Shown here one piece after another: positions 7,504 through 8,187 of a DNA stretch of 8,187 bases. The DNA comes from an uncultured Caulobacter sp. (lineage in GTDB: Bacteria > Pseudomonadota > Alphaproteobacteria > Caulobacterales > Caulobacteraceae). Each line of letters starts with the position of its first letter. The first letter of the stretch is position 1. The notes under the pieces were generated by a model. It worked only from the letters and a program-made list of their open reading frames with translations. It ran no database searches and was not told the DNA's origin. The DNA lies in assembly GCA_937991555.1 (NCBI GenBank), contig CALKHU010000010.1, forward strand, positions 1 to 8,187, in the 5' to 3' direction. The translations under genes and the position numbers were made by a program.

Positions 7504-7506
7504 GTG
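7493..7506 (+). promoter_or_regulatory. Ribosome-binding site selecting a GTG start
   Basis: AGGGG at 7493-7497 lies six bases before GTG at 7504-7506. The GTG opens directly onto a lysine-rich signal peptide, so it is preferred over the in-frame ATG at 7522, which would remove the positive charges. Confidence 0.7.
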
Positions 7507-8187
7507 AAGAAAAAAGCACTGATGCTGGGCGGCATGCTGGCTGCGCTGGCTTTCGCGCCGCAGGCGATGGCTGAGCCCAGCAATGGCTGGTATGCGGCCT
7601 TCGACCTCGGCTACCACTGGCCGGACGACGTCGAGATGCGGAGCTTCGAAGACGCTTCCGACGGCAATCCCTACAAGTACGACTTCGAGATGGAAGGCGA
7701 CGTCGCTGGCTTCGCCCGCCTCGGCTACCGTCTCGATCCGAACTGGCGCCTGGAGCTCGAAGGCGGGTCGCGGACCAGCGACATCGGAGCCATTGCCGGC
7801 AACCCGGCGCGGCCGCTGCCGAACACCCTGTGCAGCGTCTCGAGCGTCCTGCCGATCTGCAACACGCCGAACGGGTCGATCCAGTCCTACACCCTGATGG
7901 CCAACCTGATTTACGACTTCATGCCGGATGCGACGCTGAAGCCGTTCGTCGGTTTCGGCATCGGCGTGAACAAGCTTGACCTGTCGGTGGCCGCTCGCGG
8001 CAACTCCGGCGTCCAGGGCATCGTCATCGACGAAAAGGATACGGTCTTCGCCTACCAGTGGCTGGCGGGGCTGTCCTGGGACGCCACCGAGCGGCTTAAC
8101 GTCGACATTACCTACCGCTATCTGAACGGCGCTGACGCCGACTGGGCGGCCAGCACGGACACCTTTGTTGATCCCGTCGGCGGTCTC
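7504..8187 (+). CDS. OmpA-family outer membrane beta-barrel protein, N-terminal part (runs off the right edge)
   Basis: The frame stays open for 228 codons to the window end. Residues 1-23 are a clear signal peptide: MKKK, a hydrophobic core and AMA before Glu24. The mature part shows alternating aromatic and small residues typical of outer membrane strands, such as NGWYAAFDLGYHW (27-39), GFARLGYRL (69-77), NWRLELEGG (80-88), YTLMANLIYDF (129-139), LKPFVGFGIGVN (145-156), YQWLAGLSWD (184-193) and LNVDITYRYL (198-207). This is the eight-stranded OmpA barrel pattern, and related alphaproteobacterial proteins usually continue into a peptidoglycan-binding OmpA domain, which would lie beyond the edge here. 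Cys110 and Cys119 flank a probable surface loop and could form a disulfide. Function is probably structural (envelope integrity) with possible slow porin activity. Confidence 0.85.
   Translation, partial: MKKKALMLGGMLAALAFAPQAMAEPSNGWYAAFDLGYHWPDDVEMRSFEDASDGNPYKYDFEMEGDVAGFARLGYRLDPNWRLELEGGSRTSDIGAIAGNPARPLPNTLCSVSSVLPICNTPNGSIQSYTLMANLIYDFMPDATLKPFVGFGIGVNKLDLSVAARGNSGVQGIVIDEKDTVFAYQWLAGLSWDATERLNVDITYRYLNGADADWAASTDTFVDPVGGL

Overview
The window reads as chromosomal DNA from a GC-rich alphaproteobacterium, most likely of the Caulobacterales (Caulobacter, Phenylobacterium or Brevundimonas relatives). The main grounds are a MipZ-type division-site ATPase with the exact motifs of that family, a cluster of GANTC (CcrM methylation) sites just upstream of it, and an OmpA-type barrel of the kind found in that order. 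Genus is not established. There are no RNA genes, CRISPR arrays, insertion sequences or phage genes that I can support.

Layout. 1-209 (-): the 5' end of a small TonB-like, proline-rich, single-membrane-span protein running off the left edge. 210-501: divergent intergenic region with a strong hairpin. 502-1053 (+): an OmpA-domain lipoprotein, best started at a TTG. 1054-2874 (-): a duplicated-domain ABC ATPase of the peptide/nickel (Opp/Dpp/Yej) class, convergent with the lipoprotein gene with no base between their stop codons. 2948-3814 (-): an alpha/beta hydrolase upstream of the ABC gene and probably co-transcribed with it. 3815-4163: a 349-base intergenic region holding an AT-rich block, two inverted repeats and three GANTC sites. 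4164-5093 (+): a MipZ-like ParA/MinD ATPase with less GC-biased codons than its neighbours. 5154-7220 (+): a full-length glutamine-dependent NAD+ synthetase. 7221-7503: intergenic. 7504-8187 (+): signal peptide and beta-barrel of an OmpA-family outer membrane protein running off the right edge.

How the genes relate. This looks like an ordinary mosaic of housekeeping and envelope genes rather than one dedicated system. Envelope functions dominate: a TonB-like anchor, a peptidoglycan-binding lipoprotein, an outer membrane barrel and a peptide-type ABC ATPase. The ABC ATPase has no permease or binding-protein gene beside it, so its partners must lie elsewhere. The segment most worth study is the MipZ-like gene with its leader: the protein looks like a variant MipZ with an N-terminal extension and fewer basic residues in its C-terminal half, and its leader carries features suggesting cell-cycle (GcrA/CcrM-type) control. 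Whether it is the only MipZ in the genome or a second copy cannot be told from this window.
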